DNA from: Bacillota bacterium
GTDB taxonomy: Bacteria > Bacillota > Clostridia > Christensenellales > Aristaeellaceae
DNA: 30,669 bases
Assembly (NCBI GenBank): GCA_023404715.1
Contig: JAEYAR010000127.1
Span: forward strand, 1-30,669
Direction of reading: 5' to 3'
Part shown: positions 7,802 through 14,629 of the stretch, piece after piece
Position numbering within the stretch: the first letter of the stretch is position 1
Layout: every line of letters begins with the position of its first letter
Program-made: the position numbers and the translations under genes
The notes under the pieces: model-generated
The model's input: only the letters and a program-made list of their open reading frames with translations
Databases searched by the model: none
What the model was told of the DNA's origin: nothing

Positions 7802-8311
7802 TCAGGCCTTCGCCGCGGCGCTGCGCACCACGATGCGCCGCCCCTCGACGGAGACGATCTTGATGTCGCAGTCCGCATCGAGGAATTCCCCCTCGGTCAC
7901 CACGTTCAGGCGCACGCCGTCGAACTCACCGATGCCGGCGGGGCGTAGCACCGTGCGCGATTTGCCCGCTTTGCCGACGAGCACCTGCATGTCTTCATAG
8001 CCGTTGTCCCCATCCTCTTCCAGCGACGTGTTCTTGAGGATGAGCGGCGAGTCGGCCAGCGCTCCCTTTGACGCCGACCGCAACGAAAGCGAAATGGCGA
8101 TCGCTACGATCGCGATGATGATAATCAGCACGCCGAGCGCCGCCAGCATCCCGTGGTTCATGATGGTCACGCCCACGCCGATGGCCAGCAGGATCAGACC
8201 CGAGATACCCGGGACGCCAAATCCCGGCAAAAAGACCTCCAGAATGACGAGCCCTGTTCCGACACATAAACAGAGCAGGATCGGCAGATTCGTAACCAGA
8301 AAATCAACCAT
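7802..8311 (-). CDS. NfeD-like membrane protein
   Basis: About 169 residues. Three or four hydrophobic segments occupy residues 1-80, including GLVILEVFLPGFGVPGISGLI, the motif typical of NfeD proteins. A C-terminal soluble OB-fold domain (about 105-165; LVGKAGKSRTVLRPAGIGEFDGVRLNVVTEGEFLDADCDIKIVSVEGRRIVV) completes the family layout. It is the short form without the N-terminal ClpP-like protease domain. NfeD proteins pair with flotillins or stomatins, as here with floA. I chose the ATG at 8311, 9 bases after AAAGGTG; GTG codons at 8314 and 8323 are alternatives. Confidence 0.9.
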   Translation of the reverse strand: MVDFLVTNLPILLCLCVGTGLVILEVFLPGFGVPGISGLILLAIGVGVTIMNHGMLAALGVLIIIIAIVAIAISLSLRSASKGALADSPLILKNTSLEEDGDNGYEDMQVLVGKAGKSRTVLRPAGIGEFDGVRLNVVTEGEFLDADCDIKIVSVEGRRIVVRSAAAKA

Positions 8312-8346
8312 CACTATGCACACCTTTCAGCTATGACGTTAGCCAG

Positions 8347-8374
8347 AGTATATCACGCTTTGAGCGCTGCGCAA
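8347..8374 (-). promoter_or_regulatory. Promoter of the nfeD-floA operon
   Basis: Minus strand: -35 TTGCGC (8369-8374), 16-base spacer, -10 TATACT (8347-8352), the same hexamers as the rex promoter. A 6-base dyad GAGCGC/GCGCTC (8362-8388) overlaps the -35 and may be a regulator site. Confidence 0.55.
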
Positions 8375-8414
8375 AGCCTTAGGCGCTCAATTATACACTT
8401 TGACGTTCAAAACC

Positions 8415-8999
8415 TCACGCGCCGTGTAAAAGGAGGGAAAGCGCCCTCACATCCTGTTCGTAGACCGGCCCTAGGCTGCGGTTATACAGCAGGCTCGCCG
8501 GGTGATAGAGCGCGAACACGGGGCGCCCCGCCTCGGGCGCCTCCACCAGCGTGCCGTGCACAGCGCCGACCGTCAGCCGCTTCCCCGTCGCCGCGCCGAG
8601 CGGCACGTTGCCCAGCGTCGCGATGAAATCCGGGTTGACGAGGGCGATCTCGCGCAGCAGCCACGGCCGAAACAGGGCGATCTCCTCGCGCGTGGGCGGC
8701 CTGTTTGAAACGCGCCCTTTGGCAGATTCCTTGGTCGGCCGAAACTTGACCGCATTGGTGATATACAGCGCATCGCGCTCAAGTCCGGCCAGCGACAGGA
8801 AGACGTCCAGATTCTTCCCGGCCTTCCCGACGAAGGGGCGGCCTTGCAACGCCTCCTGCTCGCCCGGCGCCTCGCCGATCAGCATCAGCCGCGCGCCCAG
8901 CCTGCCTTCGCCGTAGACGATCCGCCGCTCGTCGCCTACGTAGACCGAGCGCACAAAGCGCAGCAGTTCCTCGCGGTATTTTTCCATCCGATCCGCCAT
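8415..8999 (-). CDS. Uracil-DNA glycosylase superfamily protein without Fe-S cysteines
   Basis: 194 residues. It has the UDG fold motifs: LMLIGEAPGEQEALQGRPFVGKAGKNLD (Glu43 in the GEAPG water-activating loop), the FIATLGNVPL strand and ALYHPASLL with the active-site His. Unlike its neighbour it contains no cysteine: the site aligned with the neighbour's Cys86 is Phe86 (KFRPT against KCRPP), and the N-terminal CxxC is gone, so no 4Fe-4S cluster can form. It probably still binds DNA, or has a different base specificity. GGAGGA lies 4 bases before the ATG and it starts 10 bases after the Fe-S paralogue, so they are one transcript. Confidence 0.85.
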   Translation of the reverse strand: MADRMEKYREELLRFVRSVYVGDERRIVYGEGRLGARLMLIGEAPGEQEALQGRPFVGKAGKNLDVFLSLAGLERDALYITNAVKFRPTKESAKGRVSNRPPTREEIALFRPWLLREIALVNPDFIATLGNVPLGAATGKRLTVGAVHGTLVEAPEAGRPVFALYHPASLLYNRSLGPVYEQDVRALSLLLHGA

Positions 9000-9009
9000 G
9001 CGCTCCTCC

Positions 9010-9585
9010 TCATGATCCGTTTTGCTGCGCGCAAAGCTCCTCCAGCTTTTTGCGCACCGCTTTTAAGTCTTCCCAAACCGGCCGTTTTTTGCTCTCGTCG
9101 CGCAGCAACGCGGCGGGGTGAAACGTCGGCATAAAGAAGACGCCCTTGCGCAGAGCCCATTTGCCCCGATCGCGCGTGATGCGCGTATCCTCGCCCAGGA
9201 TCGCCTTGGCGGGCGTAGCGCCCAGCAGCACGATGACCTGCGGGCGAATCAGCGCCACCTGCTGGCGCAGGTAGGGCAAACAGGCGGCCATTTCCTCAGC
9301 CGTCGGCGCGCGGTTTTGCGGGGGCCTGCATTTGACCACGTTGGCGATGTAGACCTGGCCGCGCTCCAAACCGATCGCGTGCAGCATTCTGTCCAGAAGC
9401 TGGCCGGCCGCGCCGACAAAGGGCCGCCCCGTCAGATCCTCTTGCGCGCCCGGGCCTTCGCCGATGAGCATCAGCCTTGCGTGCGGATCCCCTTCGCCGG
9501 GCACGGCGTTCGTGCGCGCGGCGCAAAGGCCGCAGGCCTTGCAGCCGTATATTTGATCCATCAACGTCGGCCAAGACGTCTTCAT
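9010..9585 (-). CDS. Uracil-DNA glycosylase, family 4 (Fe-S type)
   Basis: 191 residues. The four cluster ligands of family-4 enzymes are visible: Cys15 and Cys18 in CKACGLC, Cys86 in NVVKCRPPQNR, and Cys102 in AACLPYL. The catalytic loop is LMLIGEGPGAQED (Glu43), and the substrate His is His156 in TFHPAALL. It removes uracil arising from cytosine deamination, starting base excision repair. It is followed 10 bases later by the cysteine-free paralogue, a tandem duplication with divergence. The small membrane protein and cotransporter genes upstream are separated from it by a terminator. Confidence 0.94.
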   Translation of the reverse strand: MKTSWPTLMDQIYGCKACGLCAARTNAVPGEGDPHARLMLIGEGPGAQEDLTGRPFVGAAGQLLDRMLHAIGLERGQVYIANVVKCRPPQNRAPTAEEMAACLPYLRQQVALIRPQVIVLLGATPAKAILGEDTRITRDRGKWALRKGVFFMPTFHPAALLRDESKKRPVWEDLKAVRKKLEELCAQQNGS

Positions 9586-9654
9586 GCGTATCCCTCCAGG
9601 CGTCGCAAGCGTAAGTTCAAGATGGTTTTAGTATATCACAACTTGCCCGCCCCG

Positions 9655-9700
9655 TAAACAAAACGGCCGGGCGGCGGATAAATTCTTCCGCGCCCGGCCG
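9655..9700 (-). terminator. Intrinsic terminator after the small membrane protein
   Basis: On the minus strand a perfect 10-base stem (CGGCCGGGCG with its complement, 9664-9673 and 9691-9700) is followed by TTTTGTTTA. It separates the cotransporter and small-protein unit from the two glycosylases. Confidence 0.85.
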
Positions 9701-9715
9701 CTCTTTGTTCGCTTT

Positions 9716-9928
9716 TTACCGGTTGTCCGTCACGTCGACGACGACCGCCTCCGTGATATTCTCGCTGATGCCTGCAAATGTCGCCTGCAGGTCCTGCCGC
9801 AGCCAGGTATACAGGCTGGAGAGCAGCAGCATCAGGATGACGATCGCCAGGGAGGCGGCGGCTACGCCGAAGAAATCCAGCACGCTGGCCGCAATTTTGA
9901 ACCCTGTGCGCGGTTTAGGCTCGGTCAT
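9716..9928 (-). CDS. Small single-helix membrane protein
   Basis: 70 residues. A basic N-terminus (MTEPKPRTGFK) is followed by a hydrophobic stretch of about 30 residues (ASVLDFFGVAAASLAIVILMLLLSSLY) and an acidic, Thr-rich extracytoplasmic or cytoplasmic tail. The ATG at 9928 is supported by AAGGAG 8 bases upstream; an upstream in-frame ATG at 9964 lacks a site. It follows the Na+/phosphate cotransporter by 90 bases and ends at a strong terminator, so it is likely the last gene of that unit and could be a small accessory subunit. No family was recognised. Confidence 0.72.
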   Translation of the reverse strand: MTEPKPRTGFKIAASVLDFFGVAAASLAIVILMLLLSSLYTWLRQDLQATFAGISENITEAVVVDVTDNR

Positions 9929-10018
9929 ACGCTTCACTCCTTTGAAAGATGCGCCCGGGCGCAAGCTTTCCTACATACTAGACGCGTCACCCGTTCCCTT
10001 TGTTGCAGTCTTTTGCGC

Positions 10019-11671
10019 TCAATGCATCGACCAATCCTTGGGCACCTCCGGCGGCTCGTCCGTCGCGATGGAGAAGGCGATGTTCGTCGCGTGGTCGGCT
10101 ACGCGCTCCAGGTTGGAAAGGATGTCTGAAAACAGCATGCCCGAACGCGGCGTACATAACCCCTTGGAGAGGCGGTCGATGTGGCTTTGCTGCAGCTCCT
10201 TCTCCATGTCGTCGATCTCGTCCTCCAGTTCCAGCGCCTCGGCCAGCCGGTCGCGTTTGCGGGAATGAAAGATCTCCTGCGACAGCGATAGCAACTGCAG
10301 CACCTTGCCGCACATATCCTCCAGCTCCGCGATGCCCTGTTCGGAGAAGGAGATGTCGTCGCGGATGCGCGCCTGCGCGAATTCCGCCATGTTCTCCGCA
10401 TGGTCTCCGATGCGCTCTACGTCGTTGATCACGTGATAGAGCGAGCCTACGAGCGCCGCATCCGCTCCCGTCACGTCCTGCTGGCCGATTTGAATGAGAT
10501 AGGTCGTGATCTCGTGATTGAGGTAGTTGATCGCGTCCTCGTGCTGGGCAACCTCTGCCGCCTTCTCGCCGTCGCGCTCGATAAAGGCGCGCAGGGAGCG
10601 CTCCAGGTTCTCCGAGGCGATCTGCGCCATGCGTTCCGTCTCCTTGACGGCCTGCGCTACGGCGATCGAGGGCGTGCCCAGCATGCGCGGATCCAGGAAG
10701 CACACGCGGCGCTCGACGTTGCCGACGGGCTTGTCCTCCCTACGCACGAGCGCGCCGCTCATCCGAACCAGCAGCGGCGCCGCGCCGAAGAGCAGCACGA
10801 TTTCTGCCAGCTTGATGAGCATGTTCGCGTTTGCGATCTCGCGCTTGATGTCGCCTCCGCTGACCGCGCGCATCCAATCCGCCAGCGGAATAAATTGCAG
10901 AGCGATCAGCATGAGCGACGAACCGATGACGTTGTAGAGCAAATGAATCATCGCCGCGCGCCGCGCTGTCGCCGTCGTGCCGACGGAGGCGAGCACCGCG
11001 GTGATACAGGTGCCGATCGCGCAGCCCAGGGAGATGTAGATGGCCATATCCAAGGTCACTAGCCCCTGCGCCGCGAGCAACTGTGTCAGCACGACGGACG
11101 CGGACGAGCTTTGGATGATGCACGTCACCACCACGCCGATGAGCATCGCGGTCACCGGCGTAGAGGCGGCCGAGTGGATGAGGCGGATGAACGTCTCGTT
11201 GGTGCGCATGGGCCCCATCGCGTCCGACATCATGTCCATGCCCACGAAGAGAATGCCAAAGCCCGCCAGCACGATACCGACCTTTTGCACCGAAGGTCGC
11301 TTGATGAACATGAACATCACGACGCCCGTAAGCAGGATGATCGGCGCGACCTCCGAGAGCTTAAAAGCGGCGAGCTGCGCGGTGATGGACGTGCCGAAAT
11401 TCGCGCCCATGATGACGCCGCTGGCCTGCAAAAGATCCATCAGCCCCGCGTTGACGAAACCGACGACCATCACCGTCGTGGCGGAGGAGGATTGTATGAT
11501 CATCGTAAACGCCGCGCCGACGAGGACGCCCATCAGGCGGTTTTTCGTCAGAATTTCCAGCAGGCGGCGCATCCGGTCTCCCGCCACGCGCTCCAGGCCG
11601 TCGCCCATCATCTTCATGCCGTAGAGAAAAAGACCCAAGCCGCCCATTAAGCCTGCGATCATACCTAGCAT
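10019..11671 (-). CDS. Na+/phosphate cotransporter with PhoU-like C-terminal domain
   Basis: 550 residues. The membrane part (1-310) has the inverted-repeat core of the Na/Pi-cotransporter II family: two QSSSA motifs, at Gln60 (QSSSATTVMVVGFVNAG) and Gln187 (QSSSASVVLTQLLAAQG), plus GANFGTSITAQ and GCAIGTCITAVLAS. Residues 335-540 form a helical PhoU-like domain with the paired signatures YHVINDVERIGDHAENMAEFA and LSNLERVADHATNIAFS, expected to bind metal and tune transport. This is the YjbB/NptA layout. GGGAGG stands 8 bases before the ATG. The promoter region holds four ATTTTAC heptamers resembling PHO-box half sites. The inorganic phosphate substrate follows from the family. Confidence 0.93.
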   Translation of the reverse strand: MLGMIAGLMGGLGLFLYGMKMMGDGLERVAGDRMRRLLEILTKNRLMGVLVGAAFTMIIQSSSATTVMVVGFVNAGLMDLLQASGVIMGANFGTSITAQLAAFKLSEVAPIILLTGVVMFMFIKRPSVQKVGIVLAGFGILFVGMDMMSDAMGPMRTNETFIRLIHSAASTPVTAMLIGVVVTCIIQSSSASVVLTQLLAAQGLVTLDMAIYISLGCAIGTCITAVLASVGTTATARRAAMIHLLYNVIGSSLMLIALQFIPLADWMRAVSGGDIKREIANANMLIKLAEIVLLFGAAPLLVRMSGALVRREDKPVGNVERRVCFLDPRMLGTPSIAVAQAVKETERMAQIASENLERSLRAFIERDGEKAAEVAQHEDAINYLNHEITTYLIQIGQQDVTGADAALVGSLYHVINDVERIGDHAENMAEFAQARIRDDISFSEQGIAELEDMCGKVLQLLSLSQEIFHSRKRDRLAEALELEDEIDDMEKELQQSHIDRLSKGLCTPRSGMLFSDILSNLERVADHATNIAFSIATDEPPEVPKDWSMH

Positions 11672-11711
11672 ATTCGACCTCCCACGCGAGACCCATCCCC
11701 CGCGCTCTTCC

Positions 11712-11792
11712 CCATTTTACTTTTAATACGCAAATATTTTACAAGGGCCCTGCGAGGCTTGTCAAGGGATGTCGAAATTTTACGCACATTTT
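11712..11792 (+). promoter_or_regulatory. PHO-box-like ATTTTAC repeats
   Basis: The heptamer ATTTTAC occurs four times on the plus strand, starting at 11712, 11734, 11775 and 11786. Spacing within the two pairs is 22 and 11 bases. Low-GC Gram-positive PhoP boxes are TT(A/C/T)ACA-like direct repeats on an 11-base period. The third and fourth copies (TTTACG-N5-TTTACA) lie just upstream of the -35. Repeat orientation is opposite to the gene, and AT richness could mimic the pattern. Confidence 0.4.
11734..11763 (-). promoter_or_regulatory. Promoter of the Na+/phosphate cotransporter
   Basis: Minus strand: -35 TTGACA (11758-11763), 18-base spacer, -10 TAAAAT (11734-11739) preceded by TG. It is the only good promoter in the 130-base gap to trmL. 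Confidence 0.7.
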
Positions 11793-11801
11793 ACAATTGT
11801 T

Positions 11802-12317
11802 TCAGATGTAATCGAGCCACGGCGCGTCCGGCTCTTCGCGCCCGGTGAGCGCCCCAGCGTCCTGCATCCCCGTAAACCCCTGCTGGCGCAAGGCCTCATA
11901 GACGATTACCGCCACGGAATTGGATAGGTTGAGCGAACGCGCTCCCTCAATCATCGGGATGCGGACGCACCGGTCGTATACGCGCTCCAACAAATTTTCC
12001 GGCAAACCGCGCGATTCGCGTCCGAAGACCAGGAACGCGTCCTGCGGGTATGTGACCGCGGTATACTCCCTTGGCGCTTTCGTCGTCGCAAAGAAAAACG
12101 GCGCGCCCGGATACTGGCGCAGCAGCGCTTCAAAGGATGAATGCACCTTGAGGTCGACCAAGGGCCAATAATCCAACCCGGCTCGTTTTAAATACTTGTC
12201 TTTCAGCTCAAATCCCAGCGGCTCTACCAGATGCAGCGTGCTGCCCGTCGCCGCGCAGGTGCGCGCGATATTGCCGGTATTTTGCGGAATCTCCGGTTCT
12301 ACCAAAACGATATGCAA
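11802..12317 (-). CDS. trmL: tRNA (cytidine(34)-2'-O)-methyltransferase TrmL
   Basis: 171 residues, SPOUT family, single-domain form. Family motifs are complete: HIVLVEPEIPQNTGNIARTCAATG at the start, LVFGRESRGLP (motif 2), and RIPMIEGARSLNLSNSVAVIVYEALRQ (motif 3, the knot that binds AdoMet). It methylates the ribose of the wobble nucleotide of tRNA-Leu isoacceptors. The start codon is TTG at 12317, with GGAGGG 8 bases upstream. It lies downstream of the YesN-like gene, separated by a terminator hairpin and a second overlapping hairpin, so it may depend on readthrough. Confidence 0.93.
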   Translation of the reverse strand: MHIVLVEPEIPQNTGNIARTCAATGSTLHLVEPLGFELKDKYLKRAGLDYWPLVDLKVHSSFEALLRQYPGAPFFFATTKAPREYTAVTYPQDAFLVFGRESRGLPENLLERVYDRCVRIPMIEGARSLNLSNSVAVIVYEALRQQGFTGMQDAGALTGREEPDAPWLDYI

Positions 12318-12353
12318 AACGGTTCCCTCCTATTCGATGGTAAAAGCTTTGCA

Positions 12354-12382
12354 TCGAAAAAGGGGCGTACGCCCCTTTTCGA
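12354..12382 (-). terminator. Palindromic terminator after the YesN-like gene
   Basis: On the minus strand the stem AAAAGGGGC-GTAC-GCCCCTTTT runs into a run of five T and then CGA, placed 12 bases after the stop codon. It has an A-run on the other side, so it may work in both directions. The centre GGCGTACGCC matches the 30-base palindrome near 2760. A second hairpin (TTCGATG/CATCGAA, 12333-12358) overlaps its T-run just before the trmL ribosome binding site. Confidence 0.8.
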
Positions 12383-12394
12383 ATTGACGGATTT

Positions 12395-13177
12395 TTAGTT
12401 GACCGCTTCCTGCGAGCAAAGCGCGTACAGCGAATCGAAGACGGTGCATTTGCGCGTCTCGATCTCCAAATCGAAAAATTCCTTGAGGTCCTCCTGCGCG
12501 ACGAGCAGATGGTTTTTCGCGTGCAGCTCGACCTCGCCGCCGTCCATCTGCATTTTGGGGTAGGCGAGCAGACGCATGTGGTGCGGGTTGAGCACCTGCA
12601 ATACATAGCTCATGTCGGGCTCCGCGCGCTCAAAGATGTTCCGCAGGGCGTTTTCGAGCCGCTCGCTGCCATAACGCCAGACCTCGTCCAGGAATTGCTC
12701 GCCCTGCGGCATGCGCAGCGACGCCAAACAGACCGGCCACGCCGGATTGACGCGCAACCTGAGCATCTCCACACGGTGCCGCAGATCCTGGGGCTCAAAG
12801 TGCGCGCCCTGCAAAATCGTGTGGAAAAAGTCGAGCTGCAGCATCGGCAGCACGTCGCTCAGGTCCGTCTCCTGCTCGCGCTCGACGAGCGTGCGGCGCG
12901 TAATGCCCAGCTCCCGGCGCAGGCGCGTATGATCGTCCGCCGCCTCCATGCCGACGATTTCTTGATGGGTCGATAGAAATGTAAAAAAGTCCTGTCCCTC
13001 GTTCTTTGGCAGCAGGTATGCGACTGCATCAGCCTCCTGGCGGCTCAGGCGTAGCTTCGCTTCCTCTACATCGTTCAAAAGAAGCGGCGGCTCAAACCCC
13101 AGCTGCTTCCATTCCGGGAAACTTCTGAAGGCTTCGCGGATATCCTCCTGATCCGTTACGAGCATCAATTTGTACAT
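12395..13177 (-). CDS. YesN-like response-regulator relative lacking AraC output
   Basis: 260 residues. The first 75 residues follow the YesN receiver pattern (MYKLMLVTDQEDIREAFRSF, EWKQLGFEPP, then a segment aligned with the phospho-acceptor strand). The receiver is degenerate: the usual D-D pocket reads TDQED, and the acceptor strand reads DAVAYLLPKNEG without the Asp of a DIxMP motif. The middle (about 110-240) resembles the linker domain of YesN regulators. The C-terminal AraC helix-turn-helix pair is absent: the protein ends at VFDSLYALCSQEAVN, followed by a terminator. It may act as a phosphorylation-independent adaptor or anti-regulator; that is inference. GGAGGG precedes the ATG by 5 bases. 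Confidence 0.68.
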   Translation of the reverse strand: MYKLMLVTDQEDIREAFRSFPEWKQLGFEPPLLLNDVEEAKLRLSRQEADAVAYLLPKNEGQDFFTFLSTHQEIVGMEAADDHTRLRRELGITRRTLVEREQETDLSDVLPMLQLDFFHTILQGAHFEPQDLRHRVEMLRLRVNPAWPVCLASLRMPQGEQFLDEVWRYGSERLENALRNIFERAEPDMSYVLQVLNPHHMRLLAYPKMQMDGGEVELHAKNHLLVAQEDLKEFFDLEIETRKCTVFDSLYALCSQEAVN

Positions 13178-13240
13178 GGATTCCCTCCATAACCTTTAAG
13201 CGGGCATGTCAGCTCCATCCGATCGTTCATACCGTTTCTT

Positions 13241-13269
13241 ATTGTACCGCACTCTTTTCGTAAAAACAA
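13241..13269 (-). promoter_or_regulatory. Promoter of the YesN-like gene
   Basis: Minus strand: -35 TTGTTT (13264-13269), 17-base spacer, -10 TACAAT (13241-13246). It lies directly after the purB terminator. Confidence 0.55.
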
Positions 13270-13286
13270 GGCAAATTCTTTTTTTC

Positions 13287-13313
13287 AAAAAAAGGATGCA
13301 CTTTCCTGCATCC
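13287..13313 (-). terminator. Intrinsic terminator after purB
   Basis: Minus strand: GGATGCA, a 6-base loop, TGCATCC, then seven T. It lies 18 bases after the purB stop and closes the purC-purB unit. Confidence 0.92.
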
Positions 13314-13330
13314 CTCTTTATTGAATCTGC

Positions 13331-14629
13331 TCAATCCGCAAGCCCCAGACGGCGGAAAATATCTTCTACATGCGTATAATGGTAGGAAAGGTTAAAGCAA
13401 TCGTCCAGCTCCGCGCGCGTCAGATGCTCCTTGACCACCGGCTCGCGCTCGAGCAGCGACTTGAAGGGCACCTGCTGTTCCCAGGCGCGCATGGCGTTTT
13501 TCTGCACCACGTCGTAAGCCGTCTCGCGGAGCATCCCCTTTTCAATCAGCGTCAGCAGCACGTGCTGCGAGAAGATCAGGCCCATCGACTTGTCCATATC
13601 CCGCAGCATGTTTTCCGGATACACGAACAGGTCGCCCAGGATGCCGCACAGCTTGTGCAGCATGTAATCGAGCAGCTCCGTCGCGTCCGGCAGGATGATG
13701 CGCTCGGTCGAGGAATGCGAGATGTCGCGCTCGTGCCAGAGCGATATGTTCTCCAGCGCGGTCACGCTATAGCCGCGGATGACGCGCGCGAGGCCGCAAA
13801 TCTGCTCGCAGTTGATGGGGTTGCGCTTGTGCGGCATCGCCGACGAGCCCTTCTGCCCCTTGCGGAACGGCTCCTCGACCTCGCGCAGCTCGGTTTTTTG
13901 CAACCCTCGCACCTCGGTGGCGAACTTCTCCAGGCTGGAGGCGATGATCGCAAACGTGGTCATCAGTTCGGCGTGGCGGTCGCGCTGCAGCACCTGCGTG
14001 CTGATGGGCGACGCTTCGAGCCCCATATGCTCACAGACGTACATTTCGACGAACGGGTCGACGTTTGCATACGTGCCGACCGCGCCGGAGATCTTGCCGA
14101 CCGCGATATTTTTATGCGCATGCTCGAGGCGGTCCAGGTTTCGCTGCATCTCCGCATACCACAGCGCGAACTTGAGCCCCAAGGTCGTGGGCTCCGCATG
14201 TACGCCGTGCGTGCGGCCCATGCAGGGCGTGGTCTTGTACTTTTTCGCCTGGCGCGCGAGCATCTCGATGAAGGCCTTCATATCCGCCTCCAGAATGTCG
14301 CACGCCCGGCTAAGGAGCGACGAGAGCGCCGTGTCCACCACGTCCGTGCTCGTCAGGCCAAAGTGCAGGTATTTCGATTCATCCCCCAGGCTCTCCGCGA
14401 CGCAGCGCGTAAAGGCGACCACGTCATGGCGCGTCGTCTCCTCGATCTCCTCGATGCGTTCGACCGTGAAGCTCGCGTGCTCGCGCATCGCGCGGGCCGC
14501 CTGCGCGGGCACCTTGCCCAGCTGCACCCACGCGTCGGTCGCGTTCAGCTCGACCTCCAGCCAGGTCTGAAACTTTTTTTCCTTCGTCCACAAGGCTGCC
14601 ATTTCAGGCCGGGAATAGCGGTCGATCAT
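13331..14629 (-). CDS. purB: Adenylosuccinate lyase
   Basis: 432 residues. Fumarase/aspartase superfamily signatures are present: the GRTHGVHAEPTTLGLKFA loop with its His, TSTDVVDTALS, and the flexible signature loop GSSAMPHKRNPINCEQ with the catalytic Ser. It cleaves SAICAR to AICAR and adenylosuccinate to AMP, releasing fumarate in both. The ATG overlaps the purC stop by 4 bases, so translation is coupled: PurC makes SAICAR and PurB consumes it. A terminator follows. Length and start agree with the family. Confidence 0.97.
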   Translation of the reverse strand: MIDRYSRPEMAALWTKEKKFQTWLEVELNATDAWVQLGKVPAQAARAMREHASFTVERIEEIEETTRHDVVAFTRCVAESLGDESKYLHFGLTSTDVVDTALSSLLSRACDILEADMKAFIEMLARQAKKYKTTPCMGRTHGVHAEPTTLGLKFALWYAEMQRNLDRLEHAHKNIAVGKISGAVGTYANVDPFVEMYVCEHMGLEASPISTQVLQRDRHAELMTTFAIIASSLEKFATEVRGLQKTELREVEEPFRKGQKGSSAMPHKRNPINCEQICGLARVIRGYSVTALENISLWHERDISHSSTERIILPDATELLDYMLHKLCGILGDLFVYPENMLRDMDKSMGLIFSQHVLLTLIEKGMLRETAYDVVQKNAMRAWEQQVPFKSLLEREPVVKEHLTRAELDDCFNLSYHYTHVEDIFRRLGLAD

